Source of the DNA: Limnohabitans sp. 63ED37-2
GTDB lineage: Bacteria > Pseudomonadota > Gammaproteobacteria > Burkholderiales > Burkholderiaceae_C
DNA: 64,000 nt
Assembly (NCBI RefSeq): GCF_001412535.1
Contig: NZ_CP011774.1
Location: 119,501-183,500 of the forward strand
Direction: 5' to 3'
Part shown: piece by piece, positions 42,025-49,329 of the stretch
How positions within the stretch are numbered: the first letter of the stretch is position 1
Layout of the letters: each line of letters opens with the position of its first letter
The notes under the pieces: generated by a model
Databases searched by the model: none
The model's input: only the letters and a program-made list of their open reading frames with translations
Told to the model about the DNA's origin: nothing
Made by a program: the position numbers and the translations under genes

Positions 42025-42531
42025 TTATACGCCGAGAGTGCTGAATGCGCGCTGCAGCCGGTGCCCTTCAAGTTCGGCTTGGCTCCGCAGCTGATTCCAA
42101 TCGTCAGGCGGATGGCCGCTCTCGAGCATTTTGCGAAAGACGCGGTAGGCATAATCGCTGCTTTCGTAGGCACGCTTGGTGTCGTCATCGTTGACCCAGG
42201 CGTAGACGATCATCTTGGCCGAAGCGTGGTACCGAAAAAACAGCCGGTACTGCTGAAAAAATTTGGCTCGAAACCAGTGTTTCCGATCATCGCCGAGCGT
42301 ACCGCCCTGTCGATATTCAGCGCGGCTGGGGTCCTGAGGGATGACATCAAAGGCCGGGCGGGCAATGGCGGCCAGTCGCTTGGTGGCGTTTTTCTTGACG
42401 TAGCCCGTCGGGTCCTTTTTCTTGAGTGCCTCGACTTGTTCCACCAGGGCTTCGACCTGCGTCATGAACAGCGGGTGCGCAAACACCGTCCAACCGTGGA
42501 TAGCCACAGGAGAGTGCTTGGCGGCCCTCAT
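42025..42531 (-). CDS. yhaV: YhaV-family toxin, copy 1
   Basis: A 168-residue toxin of the YhaV (RelE-like ribonuclease) family, full length. WTVFAHPLFMTQVEALVEQVEALKKKDP, split in two blocks, then KRLAAIARPAFDVIPQDP, FRAKFFQQYRLFFRYHA and VYAWVNDDDTKRAYESSDYAYRVF are characteristic. The Arg/His/Lys-rich centre would carry RNase activity at the ribosome. The start overlaps the prlF stop by 4 bases. A paralogue (48314-48820) differs at scattered positions. Confidence 0.92.
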   Translation of the reverse strand: MRAAKHSPVAIHGWTVFAHPLFMTQVEALVEQVEALKKKDPTGYVKKNATKRLAAIARPAFDVIPQDPSRAEYRQGGTLGDDRKHWFRAKFFQQYRLFFRYHASAKMIVYAWVNDDDTKRAYESSDYAYRVFRKMLESGHPPDDWNQLRSQAELEGHRLQRAFSTLGV

Positions 42532-42857
42532 TCATCGTCTGCCGACAAGGGCGCATCCAGATCCACTTCCACCTCACCGACCAGCGACTGAACGCGTTGG
42601 ACAAAAGGGCTGCTCACCGAGTGCAGTCGCTCAGGATGGGTGGCGATGTCGTGGGCCAGGAAGCCCAGGAACTGGCCCAGCACCGGATCGTCGGCCTCGG
42701 CATCACTGACGCGTGTCAGCACCACTTCGCCACTGGGACGGATGACGTACTGGATCTTGTCGCGCTTAAGCAGGCGCAGAGCACGCCGAACCGTTTCCGG
42801 CACGGTGGTCTGGTAACGGTCGGTCAGCGTGGATTCGGCTTCAAGGGTGGCGGGCAT
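42528..42857 (-). CDS. prlF: PrlF-family antitoxin, copy 1
   Basis: A 109-residue antitoxin with an AbrB/SpoVT swapped-hairpin DNA-binding domain at the N-terminus (STLTDRYQTTVPETVRRALRL) and a C-terminal toxin-binding part ending LDAPLSADDE. The ATG at 42857 was chosen because AGGAG lies seven bases upstream and the same start is conserved in copy 2; the longer frame adds 27 poorly conserved residues. PrlF binds YhaV and represses the shared promoter. The DNA just upstream has an ATGCATTTGCATT block that could be the operator. Confidence 0.9.
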   Translation of the reverse strand: MPATLEAESTLTDRYQTTVPETVRRALRLLKRDKIQYVIRPSGEVVLTRVSDAEADDPVLGQFLGFLAHDIATHPERLHSVSSPFVQRVQSLVGEVEVDLDAPLSADDE

Positions 42858-43166
42858 GGCGTGCTCCTGTGCGAGGTGTCTGATGCGGTCATGGTAATGC
42901 ATTTGCATTGTCTGTGATATGTCACGCGCCAGATCCAAGGGGCTTGCGGCGCGGACTGTGATGCCGAAGTTTTTTGCGCGAAGTGCCTAGAAATGAGGCA
43001 TGGGAGCGTTGCGTACGGTTGAGGGTTTCACGGGTTTGCCGGGAAAGTCACGGGGGTTTACGGCGGAATATCGGCAAACCCCTCGCAGCAATCAGGAGCC
43101 GTGAGAGTGTTGTTTGAACCGTGGTGTTGAGGCACCACCCTATGCAAAAGTCCCGACTCTTATCAA
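42858..43166. other. Gap between prlF copy 1 and the integrase pseudogene
   Basis: About 310 bases without a supported gene. The first 80 bases are shared with prlF copy 2 and should hold the prlF-yhaV promoter. From about 42945 to 43166 I see no recognisable gene; a GTTTACGG-rich stretch and short inverted pieces are present but no clear attachment site. Confidence 0.5.
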
Positions 43167-44081
43167 TCAATGAGGGATGAATGTGGCAGGCCTAACACGC
43201 TCAACATATCGCATGACGGTATCGGTTTTGGCCCATCCACCTTTGACCATGATCTGGGGCAGGCTGGCGCCTTGAATCCGTAAATCTTGGGCACCACCTA
43301 CCCGCATAGAATTCCCACTGATGCCATGAACGATCCGTTCACTCAATTAGGCGCGTTTGGCCAAGCTCTTATAAATTCGTGACAGGCGGCTGTCGCAGAG
43401 ACTGGGGGTAATTTTTCCATTGGAACGGATGCCCCGAAGAATGAAGCCATCCTTGATCTGAGCAGTCTCGAGCCAGTTCACCACAGCTTTGGTGGCTTCG
43501 GTAGACAGATGGACCCATTTGCCACAGCCTTGCTGATCGGTCTTCCTTTTTCGCAGCAAGATGGAGACGCCCTCATCTGAGAGCCACTCCATTTCTTCAA
43601 CGCGCAGCGACACCACTTCCGAACGACGGCACATGGAGTCGTAGGCCAATAAAAGCAATGCCCGGTTGCGCAGTCCGTGCAAATCCTGTCCACACACTGC
43701 CAGCAGCTTGTCCAGAATGGTTTTCGTCACAGGAAAGGCCTGATCAAATCGTGTGCCCAACTGTCTGGAGACCTTGCGCATCGTGATCTTGACTTCAGGG
43801 TGCTTGGTCGGATCCTCGAGATATGACAGGCGGTGGATGGCGCTGATGGAGGAGATTTTTCTGCGGATGATGGCGGTCTTGATGTTTAGTGATGTGCACT
43901 GCAGCAAGAAGCTGGCGATCGTAGACGGCATGGCGGGCAGAGCCTGGTTTCCGGTGGCCTCGCAATATGCGATGAACTCCAGCATGTCGGCGCGGTAGGC
44001 ACGAAGCGAGTTCGGGGCGTAGGCGCCGTCCAGATGCTTCAGTAATGCAGACAAATTTTCAGTGGGAGTAAGATATTCCAT
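43167..44081 (-). pseudogene. Tyrosine recombinase (integrase) with in-frame stop
   Basis: The frame from 44081 downward reads as a site-specific integrase: SAM-like N-terminal domain with NSLRAYRADMLEFIAYCEA, catalytic domain with GLRNRALLLLAYDSMCRRSEVVSL including the first catalytic Arg, and the RKRKTDQQG beta hairpin. It stops at TAA after IYKSLAKRA, at about 43347. In the same frame the sequence continues with LSERIVHGISGNSMRVGGAQDL, GASLPQIMVKGGWAK and TVMRYVERV, supplying box II Arg and the final Tyr. Box II reads GNSMR where related enzymes have GHSxR, so the catalytic His appears lost too. Full length would be about 304 residues. Two lesions argue for inactivity. Confidence 0.85.
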
Positions 44082-44095
44082 AAAACAATTTAAGT

Positions 44096-44110
44096 GATAT
44101 TAAAAATATC
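44096..44110. promoter_or_regulatory. Palindromic operator candidate between integrase and HTH gene
   Basis: GATATT-AAA-AATATC is a perfect inverted repeat in the 45-base gap between the two divergent genes; a further half-site AATATC lies at about 44117-44122. A small HTH protein encoded next door could bind here. Confidence 0.5.
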
Positions 44111-44126
44111 ATAAGCAATATCAAAA

Positions 44127-44372
44127 ATGATTTCAAGTGCTCAAATTCGTGCGGCACGAGCTTTCTTGCGCTGGAGTGCGGCAGAGCTGGCTGATGTATC
44201 CGGAGTTGGCGTTGCAACGATTCGGCGCCTAGAACTGGTGGATGGTGTGCCTTCAAGCAACGCACGCACGTTAGATGCCCTGCAAAAAGCCCTGGAAGGC
44301 GCAGGAGTCGAATTCATCGGCACACCAGACAATGGTCCAGGAGTCCGGTTACACCAGCCTGGACAAATCTGA
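44127..44372 (+). CDS. Small XRE-type helix-turn-helix protein
   Basis: An 81-residue protein made almost wholly of one XRE-family DNA-binding domain: SAQIRAARAFLRWSAAELADVSGVGVATIRRLE with the recognition helix near residues 25-37, then the NARTLDALQKALEGAGVEF segment common in stand-alone XRE regulators. It starts at ATG 44127, divergent from the integrase, and is 13 bases from the next gene. It probably regulates its own and the integrase promoter. The target is unknown. Confidence 0.85.
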   Translation: MISSAQIRAARAFLRWSAAELADVSGVGVATIRRLELVDGVPSSNARTLDALQKALEGAGVEFIGTPDNGPGVRLHQPGQI

Positions 44373-44385
44373 TCAAGGTTGACGC

Positions 44386-45399
44386 ATGAGCACCAGCCCT
44401 AAAGCCAAGTCGAGTTCCGGTGCTGTTCGGATCAAGGGATCTGGGCAATCAACGGGCCCTAAATCTGCCCTGGGTAAGGCCAGGTCTTCTCAAAATGCAG
44501 TCAGCCATGGCTTGACAAGCAACCGTGTGATGCCCGATGAGGTCCGCATGGTTGAGGATTTCACCCAAGAGCTTACGCAGTACTACAAGCCTGAGTCTCC
44601 TCTGGAGGTCTTGCAAATCCAGCGAATCGCGTTTTGCAGAGCCAAGTTGGCCAAACTCATTGACATGGAAGTGGCTGGGCGAGAGCTTGCACGCAAGCAG
44701 ATCGATCTGCAGCCCGAACTGGTCATGCAAAGGCTCACCCAATTTCCAGAAAAACTCAGAAGCTTGGCCCTTTCGTCGATCAAGGGTGAATCGGTGTTAT
44801 TCAAATTGGGACTGGATGAGGCCAAGCTCCATGCAATCGCTCAGGAAATCAAAGATTTCGCGGGAAGTTTGGACGATGGGTCAGACCTGAGCTCGAATTT
44901 TCCGAGGCTGTGTGCGTACCTCTCAGGAATCCAGCCTGTGCCAGATCAGATTGATGACATGGATCCAGATCAAGCGCTGATGATTTTTGCGCAAAGAATC
45001 CGCAATCTATCCATCAATCAGGAGTCAGTGGCTCATGCCAAAACGTCTAAGGGTTCCAGCGAGACTAAAGTCGACGAAGTGATGGGTCAAGTGAACAGAT
45101 CGATACAAATTGAAAAAATGGCCACCCGCAAAACCTTGAGGCCCAAAATGCCTGGTGTGGCGGGGTACCACCAAGCCGTTGAGCCGGACTTGCAAGAAAT
45201 CATCAAACTGGCATCTGTTTTGAGCGGGGTGCCCAAGGTAGTGCAAAGTTTTCAGGAAATGAAGTGCTGGATGCTTCGTGCTGCTGATTTGCAAGCCGAG
45301 GAAACCGATCGGATGATGAAGTACCAGACGATGCTCGAGAGGCGATTGTCCAGTGCGATTGGAGAGTTGCTGGAATTGCGGAAATACCAAATAAATTAA
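44386..45399 (+). CDS. Unknown protein with TGPKS-LGKARSSQNAVSHGL motif
   Basis: A 337-residue protein not assigned to a known function. The N-terminal 40 residues are Ser/Lys-rich and contain TGPKSALGKARSSQNAVSHG, a short motif that I recognise from many uncharacterised bacterial proteins of the form TGPKT-EGKARSSRNA-KHGL. The rest is charged and helical, with a likely coiled coil at about 60-105 and another at 290-337. It follows the HTH gene closely, so the two may form a unit with the integrase. It starts at ATG 44386. No catalytic motif was seen. Confidence 0.6.
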   Translation: MSTSPKAKSSSGAVRIKGSGQSTGPKSALGKARSSQNAVSHGLTSNRVMPDEVRMVEDFTQELTQYYKPESPLEVLQIQRIAFCRAKLAKLIDMEVAGRELARKQIDLQPELVMQRLTQFPEKLRSLALSSIKGESVLFKLGLDEAKLHAIAQEIKDFAGSLDDGSDLSSNFPRLCAYLSGIQPVPDQIDDMDPDQALMIFAQRIRNLSINQESVAHAKTSKGSSETKVDEVMGQVNRSIQIEKMATRKTLRPKMPGVAGYHQAVEPDLQEIIKLASVLSGVPKVVQSFQEMKCWMLRAADLQAEETDRMMKYQTMLERRLSSAIGELLELRKYQIN

Positions 45400-45640
45400 T
45401 AAAATAATTAATTTAGACTACATTCAATCCGCCTCAGAAAATCCATTTTTCCAAAACGAACTGTCATTGGTATTCAGACATGAGGCCCATTGGATGGCCC
45501 AAGGCAAGCCTCACCTCGTTCGATTGCGAAGCAATTGAATGAGGCAAAGACAACGAGGCTGCACGCCCCAATGACTAATGGGTAGGGGGTGGAGGTTAAA
45601 GGGGGGGCTTCGCCTGCTAAATCCAGACATCGATACGGTC
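45400..45640. other. Gap without supported gene
   Basis: An AT-rich stretch (45400-45460) is followed by GC-rich DNA that has the look of an insertion sequence end (GGGTAGGGGGTGGAGGTTAAAGGGGGGG, split, near 45580-45607), with no complete reading frame. I cannot name it. Confidence 0.4.
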
Positions 45641-45781
45641 CACTATGCAGGAGCGCGGCTGCAGTCCGCCCACGAAATCCTCGGCATCGACTTACGCACC
45701 CTGCAGCGCTGGAAGGCCATCCGGGCACGTGAGCACATAGATCAACGATGGGTGCTGGCTTGAAATGAGTTTTGCAGGGGC
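45640..45781 (+). mobile_element. Joined fragments: IS3-like OrfB start and IS5-like end
   Basis: From 45650 the frame reads ARLQSAHEILGIDLRTLQRWK, which looks like the helix-turn-helix start of an IS3-family second reading frame. At about 45735 it joins a piece that matches the 3' end of the IS5-like remnant at 41960-41997 (GATGGGTGCTGGCTTGAAAT and TTTTGCAGGGG). Both parts are short relics; no transposase could be made. Confidence 0.55.
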
Positions 45782-45815
45782 GACGTTTTAGACCTGTATG
45801 GTTATAATTCATCGG

Positions 45816-46098
45816 TATCTGATCATCTGAAGCCACTGCACTGGGTTGGGTACTCAAAGAAGGATCTCCTGGCCATGCCAAGCGACGTCTTCGACTTATT
45901 CGGCTTTGCCTTGCATCTGGCTCAGTCAGGCAAAATCATGAACACGCCAAGCCGCTTAAGGGTTTTGGTGGTGTCATTGTTTTGGAAGTGGTTGAATACC
46001 ACATGGGCGACACATACTGAGCCGTCTACACGGTCAAGATCGCCGGGAGTGTGTATGTTATGCATTGCTTCCGGAAGAAGTCCACTAAAGGCCTCAAA
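45816..46098 (+). pseudogene. Decayed HigB-like toxin gene
   Basis: The DNA aligns with the intact higB at 51900-52256: SDHLKPLHWVGYSKKDLLAMP and FGFALHLAQSGK match SDLLKPLHWVGSSKKDLLAMP and FGFALHLAQSGK. The start ATG is lost (GTA in its place), the frame breaks after the GK residues, and an internal TGA follows later. The upstream -10-like TATAAT at about 45802-45807 is still visible. The copy runs into an unrelated gene fragment at about 46096, before the end of the toxin. Confidence 0.82.
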
Positions 46099-46236
46099 AT
46101 CGCCATGAGCGTGAACGACGTGCCGGTGATCCGAGGCCAGCTGCAAGAGCTGGTGTCCGGCTACCAACCCAGCGGCGAAGTGGTCGACTGGGTGCACATG
46201 GCCCAAGAACGCGAAGCGCTGGCGCTGGGCCAATGA
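46096..46236 (+). pseudogene. C-terminal fragment of a PglF/WbpM-type dehydratase
   Basis: The frame from about 46105 to the TGA at 46236 reads VNDVPVIRGQLQELVSGYQP and SGEVVDWVHM, which parallels NNVPLIRQHLKALVPGYQP and DGEVVDWVWL at the end of the dehydratase gene at 36709-38658. It is too diverged for a recent copy of that gene, so it comes from a related gene. No start signal is evident; a dead fragment is most likely. Confidence 0.75.
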
Positions 46237-46289
46237 TGATTGAACTTCAGTTGACCTTGCGGAGGCTGCCCGCTTGCACCGACAGCTTT

Positions 46290-46312
46290 TAATTGGGGTC
46301 AGATCCCTATTT
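46290..46312. repeat. GGGGTCAGATCC hairpin-family element, copy 4
   Basis: AATTGGGGTCAGATCCCTAT at 46291 lies 54 bases after the gene fragment and 50 bases before the HicB-like start. The right arm is diverged and is followed by TTTTTCTT. Confidence 0.7.
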
Positions 46313-46359
46313 TTCTTATGGGTAGTATGCTCAAAAGCTTTTGAGGGGGATAATTTCTC

Positions 46360-46683
46360 ATGCTTAAAAAAATCCACCCATCGGACTTGATCCTCAGGTG
46401 TTTTGCCCTTCGACGTGATGGCTACTGGGTTGCCATGTGCATTGACTTGGATTTGGTGGTTCAGGCTGACAGCGCACGTGATGTAAAACGTTTGCTTCAT
46501 GAGCAAATTGTCAGCTATGTGGGCGAGGCTTATGGCGAAGACGAGAGATTTGCCGTGCAGCTGTTGGGGCGGCGAGCTCCCCTGCGCTACTTTGCGATGT
46601 ATTACGTCATTAAGTGGTTCAATCGTGCTCGCCGTTATTTCAGCTACGAAACCGCCATGCCGCTGCCTTTTGCGCACGCATGA
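46360..46683 (+). CDS. HicB-like antitoxin candidate
   Basis: A 107-residue protein whose first half looks like a HicB partial RNase H fold: FALRRDGYWVAMCIDLDLVVQADSARD with a beta-strand pattern, then a helix VKRLLHEQIVSYVGEAY. The C-terminal half is basic and aromatic (YYVIKWFNRARRYF) and has no obvious DNA-binding fold. A GAGGGGGA Shine-Dalgarno sequence lies ten bases upstream. The last 4 bases overlap the HicA-like gene. HicB before HicA is the reverse of the usual order but known. Confidence 0.6.
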   Translation: MLKKIHPSDLILRCFALRRDGYWVAMCIDLDLVVQADSARDVKRLLHEQIVSYVGEAYGEDERFAVQLLGRRAPLRYFAMYYVIKWFNRARRYFSYETAMPLPFAHA

Positions 46684-46919
46684 GCCGGTGGAAAAGACCT
46701 CTCAAAGCTGCAGAGGTCAGAAAGATCCTGAGGGCCTTGGGCTTTGACCCCAAACCACTCAAAGCAACCAGCCGCGAGCAATGGACCAAGCGCGATGGAA
46801 ACCATTTCTACAAGGTGACCCTTAGCGCGCACAATGAACCTTTTGATGATTTCATAGTCAAAAGCATGGCACGTCAAGCAGGCGTTACTGTTCGCGAGTT
46901 TTATGACGCTCTGAATTGA
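46680..46919 (+). CDS. HicA-like mRNA interferase candidate
   Basis: A 79-residue basic protein. LKAAEVRKILRALGFDPKP, then HFYKVTLSAHNEPFDDFIVKSMARQAGVTVREFYDAL (split here) follow the HicA/YcfA pattern of helix, three strands and a C-terminal helix. The normal catalytic histidine in a GSH context is replaced by DGNHF, so a His is present near the expected position. ATG 46680 overlaps the preceding stop. The toxin call is by fold resemblance and pairing. Confidence 0.65.
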   Translation: MSRWKRPLKAAEVRKILRALGFDPKPLKATSREQWTKRDGNHFYKVTLSAHNEPFDDFIVKSMARQAGVTVREFYDALN

Positions 46920-46946
46920 TTCGAACTGCTCATCAACGAGGTAAAT

Positions 46947-47444
46947 TCAATTGAATTTGCGGATGCTGGCAGGCAACACGGTCATTTTGACCTGCTTGCT
47001 CAGGATGTTGAGCAGCACAATTACCCGGCCTTCGGCGTCGGGCATTTGGTAAATAGCCTCTACCCCAATAAACGGGCCGTCGGTCACCACGACCTGCTCG
47101 CCGGGCTCAAAGTGGCGCAACACCACTTCTGAGGACTCGGACTGGGCCCGTAATTCCCCAACCAGTTCATCGTCGATCTTGGCGGGGACTTGGCCAAAAC
47201 TGACCAGCCGACTCACCCCGGTGGTGGAGCGAATAGGTGCCCAGCTTTGTGATTCAAGCCCTGTGCCCAGGCGGATGAACAGGTAGCGGGGAAAGAGTGG
47301 TTCTTGCACCACTTGCAAAGCGCCACGGCGCAATTTTTCTGCCCGTATCAGCGGCAGAAAACACTCAAAACCTTGTCTTTCTAGATGGTCCAGAGCCATG
47401 TGCTCTTGGCGGATTTTGGTGTGGATCAGATACCAGTTGCTCAT
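46947..47444 (-). CDS. rfaH: RfaH-like transcription antiterminator (NusG paralogue)
   Basis: A 165-residue NusG-family protein. It starts NWYLIHTKIRQEHMALDHLERQGFECFLPL, split here, the NGN domain that binds RNA polymerase, continues with EPLFPRYLFIRL, STTGVSRLVSFG, and ends in a KOW domain with FEPGEQVVVTDGPFIGVEAIY. RfaH is recruited at ops elements and suppresses pausing and termination in long polysaccharide operons. It is transcribed on the opposite strand from the cluster, which carries an ops-like element at 16783-16795. The small size and lack of housekeeping nusG neighbours (secE, rplK) favour RfaH over NusG. Confidence 0.88.
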   Translation of the reverse strand: MSNWYLIHTKIRQEHMALDHLERQGFECFLPLIRAEKLRRGALQVVQEPLFPRYLFIRLGTGLESQSWAPIRSTTGVSRLVSFGQVPAKIDDELVGELRAQSESSEVVLRHFEPGEQVVVTDGPFIGVEAIYQMPDAEGRVIVLLNILSKQVKMTVLPASIRKFN

Positions 47445-47538
47445 CTTGGTGTCTCATTGTTATAAATTTAAGTTGAATTGTACTGTTGTGCACTGTCCGG
47501 GTGCTGACGCCAAGGTGAAACTGGTGGGGTGGTTTGAA

Positions 47539-47877
47539 ATGGTTGTTTGGCGAGTGGGTTGGTATGTGGCCATGCTGGGCGTGACCGTTTTGGCACTGTT
47601 ACCTGTAGAGCATATGCAGCAGCCAATATTCAATTGGTGGGATAAAGCGCAACATGCTTTGGCTTTTGTTTTCTTGACAGTCTGGGCTTTGTTTTTGTGG
47701 CCTAGCCGCTCCTTCGGCGTGGTCATGATGATGCTGGCTTTTGGGGCGGGCATTGAGGCAGCGCAGTGGGCCGTCGGTTGGCGCTTTGCAGAGTGGGCCG
47801 ATTTTGCCGCTGATGCCCTGGGCGTGTTGGGCGCGTGGGGACTGTGGAAAATAGTCCACCTTCGTGGATCGAATTAA
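47539..47877 (+). CDS. VanZ-like small membrane protein
   Basis: A 112-residue integral membrane protein with three to four helices. LLPVEHMQQPIFNWWDKAQHALAFVFLTVWAL, split here, carries the DK-xH-AFxxL motif of VanZ-like proteins, and GAGIEAAQWAVGWRFAEWADFAADALGVLGA has the conserved E-x-Q and D-xx-D-x-G residues. The role of this family outside glycopeptide resistance is unclear; such genes are common in polysaccharide loci. ATG 47539 was chosen; the longer frame has an unlikely hydrophilic and cysteine-rich extension that crosses the rfaH promoter region. Confidence 0.75.
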   Translation: MVVWRVGWYVAMLGVTVLALLPVEHMQQPIFNWWDKAQHALAFVFLTVWALFLWPSRSFGVVMMMLAFGAGIEAAQWAVGWRFAEWADFAADALGVLGAWGLWKIVHLRGSN

Positions 47878-47939
47878 TTGGGGTCAGATCCCAATTGTTT
47901 TGGATGTTCAAGGAGCCTGCGGGCTCCTTGAACTTTTCT
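47876..47939 (+). terminator. GGGGTCAGATCC hairpin followed by strong terminator
   Basis: AATTGGG (47876-47882), a 7-base loop GTCAGAT and CCCAATT form a perfect hairpin that overlaps the vanZ-like stop codon. About 15 bases later TTCAAGGAGCC pairs with GGGCTCCTTGAA around a TGC loop (47907-47932), followed by CTTTTCT. The second hairpin should terminate transcription of the vanZ-like gene. Confidence 0.8.
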
Positions 47940-47994
47940 GGGGCTTGGTTTGTTCAAGACAGCGGACAACGATTGATCCGGCCCGATGAAGGAT

Positions 47995-48269
47995 GAATGA
48001 CCTGTTTTGTTGATCCGTCTTTGTCATCCCGGGCGAAGACCCGGGATCCAGCGTTGAGCATTGCCATTTGCGAAGACCTGTTGTGCAGTCTGGATCCCGG
48101 CTCAAGGCCGGGATGACAAAGAAAAATCGAATTCCAATGCGCAAATAAAAAACAAACTCCAACGTGCAAAGAAAAATCGAACTCCAATGCGCAAAGAAAA
48201 AAATAAACTCCAACGTGCAAGGAAAAAACAAACTTAAATGTGCAAGGAAAAAAATCAAACTTCACGGCC
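47995..48269. repeat. Left long inverted repeat around prlF-yhaV copy 2
   Basis: This arm reads GATGAATGACCTGTTTTGTT, then a palindromic repeat pair (48025-48119, GTCATCCCGGG...CGGGATGAC), then six units of an AT-rich 25-base minisatellite (48118-48269, AAAGAAAAATCGAACTCCAA and variants). An inverted counterpart with only about three minisatellite units lies at 49330-49525. Together they bracket the second toxin-antitoxin module. The 436 bases between the vanZ-like and yhaV genes contain nothing else recognisable. Confidence 0.85.
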
Positions 48270-48313
48270 ATGGAAGCCAAGCGGAATTTGCCAAATAGTC
48301 GTGGTGAATGACC

Positions 48314-48820
48314 TTATTCGCCGAGAGTGCTGAATGCGCGCTGCAGCCGGTGCCCTTCAAGTTCGGCTTGGCTCTGCAGCTGATTCCAATCGTCAGGCGG
48401 GTGGCCGCTCTCGAGCATTTTGCGAAAGACGCGGTAGACATCATCGCTGCTCTCGTAAGCTCGCTTGGTGTCGTCATCATTGACCCAGGCGTAGACGATC
48501 ATCTTGGCCGCAGCGTGGTAGCGAAAAAACAGCCGGTATTGCTGAAAAAACTTGGCGCGAAACCAGTGTTTACGGTCATCGCCCAGCGTGCCGCCCTGTC
48601 GGTATTCAGCACGGGTGGGGTCCTGAGGGATGGCATCAAAGGCCAGGTGCGCAATGGCAGCCAGTCGCTTAGCGGCGTTCTTCTTGACGTAGCCCGTCGG
48701 GTCTTTTTTCTTGAGCGCCTCGACTTGCTCCACCAGTGCTTCGACTTGCGACATGAACAGCGGGTGCGCAAACACCGTCCAGCCGTGGATGGCCAGTGGG
48801 GCAGGCTTGGTGGCATTCAT
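48314..48820 (-). CDS. yhaV: YhaV-family toxin, copy 2
   Basis: A 168-residue YhaV toxin, the same length as copy 1 and differing at scattered residues such as MSQVEALVEQ for MTQVEALVEQ and LAFDAIPQDP for PAFDVIPQDP. All family blocks seen in copy 1 are intact. The start overlaps prlF copy 2 by 4 bases. The whole module is a direct repeat of the one at 42.0-42.9 kb but is flanked by different DNA, so one of the two has moved. Confidence 0.92.
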   Translation of the reverse strand: MNATKPAPLAIHGWTVFAHPLFMSQVEALVEQVEALKKKDPTGYVKKNAAKRLAAIAHLAFDAIPQDPTRAEYRQGGTLGDDRKHWFRAKFFQQYRLFFRYHAAAKMIVYAWVNDDDTKRAYESSDDVYRVFRKMLESGHPPDDWNQLQSQAELEGHRLQRAFSTLGE

Positions 48821-49146
48821 TCATCGTCTGCCGACAAGGGCGCATCCAGATCCACATTCACCTCACCGACCAGCGACTGAACGCGCTGGACAAAAGTGCT
48901 GCTCACCGATTGCAGGCGCTCAGGATGTGTGGCGATGTCGTGCGCCAGGAAGCCTAGGAACTGGCCCAGCACCGGGTCTTCGACCTCGGCATCACTGGCG
49001 CGTGTCAACACCACTTCGCCACTGGGGCGGATGACGTACTGGATCTTGTCGCGCTTACGCAGACGCAGCGCACGGCGAACCGTTTCCGGCACGGTGGTCT
49101 GGTAACGGTCGGTCAGCGTTGATTCGGCTTCAAGGGTGGCGGGCAT
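48817..49146 (-). CDS. prlF: PrlF-family antitoxin, copy 2
   Basis: A 109-residue AbrB-type antitoxin closely similar to copy 1 (LRKRDKIQYV for LLKRDKIQYV, EVNVDLDAP for EVEVDLDAP). The ATG at 49146 with its upstream AGGAG is conserved. Upstream, the ATGCATTTGCCTTGTCTGTG block is partly duplicated (GCGATTGCATTGTCTGT follows), which could alter operator number relative to copy 1. Cross-talk between the two nearly identical antitoxins is expected. Confidence 0.9.
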   Translation of the reverse strand: MPATLEAESTLTDRYQTTVPETVRRALRLRKRDKIQYVIRPSGEVVLTRASDAEVEDPVLGQFLGFLAHDIATHPERLQSVSSTFVQRVQSLVGEVNVDLDAPLSADDE

Positions 49147-49329
49147 GGCGTGCTCCTGTGCGAGGTGTCTCGTGCGGCCATGGTAATGCATTTGCCTTGT
49201 CTGTGTCAATGCGATTGCATTGTCTGTCACATGTCACGAGCCAGATCGCCGACTTTGGTTTCACCGGTTTCCGGCTGGCCGACAATGGTTCGAACTGCCT
49301 CGTCAAGCGCAGCTTTTTGCGATTCGGCA

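Noticed and set aside
46947..47444. Call as housekeeping NusG
   Set aside because: No secE or ribosomal protein genes are adjacent, and the setting in a polysaccharide region with an ops element favours RfaH.
48118..48269. Possible CRISPR array
   Set aside because: The 25-base units follow one another without unique spacers and no cas genes are near; it is a minisatellite.
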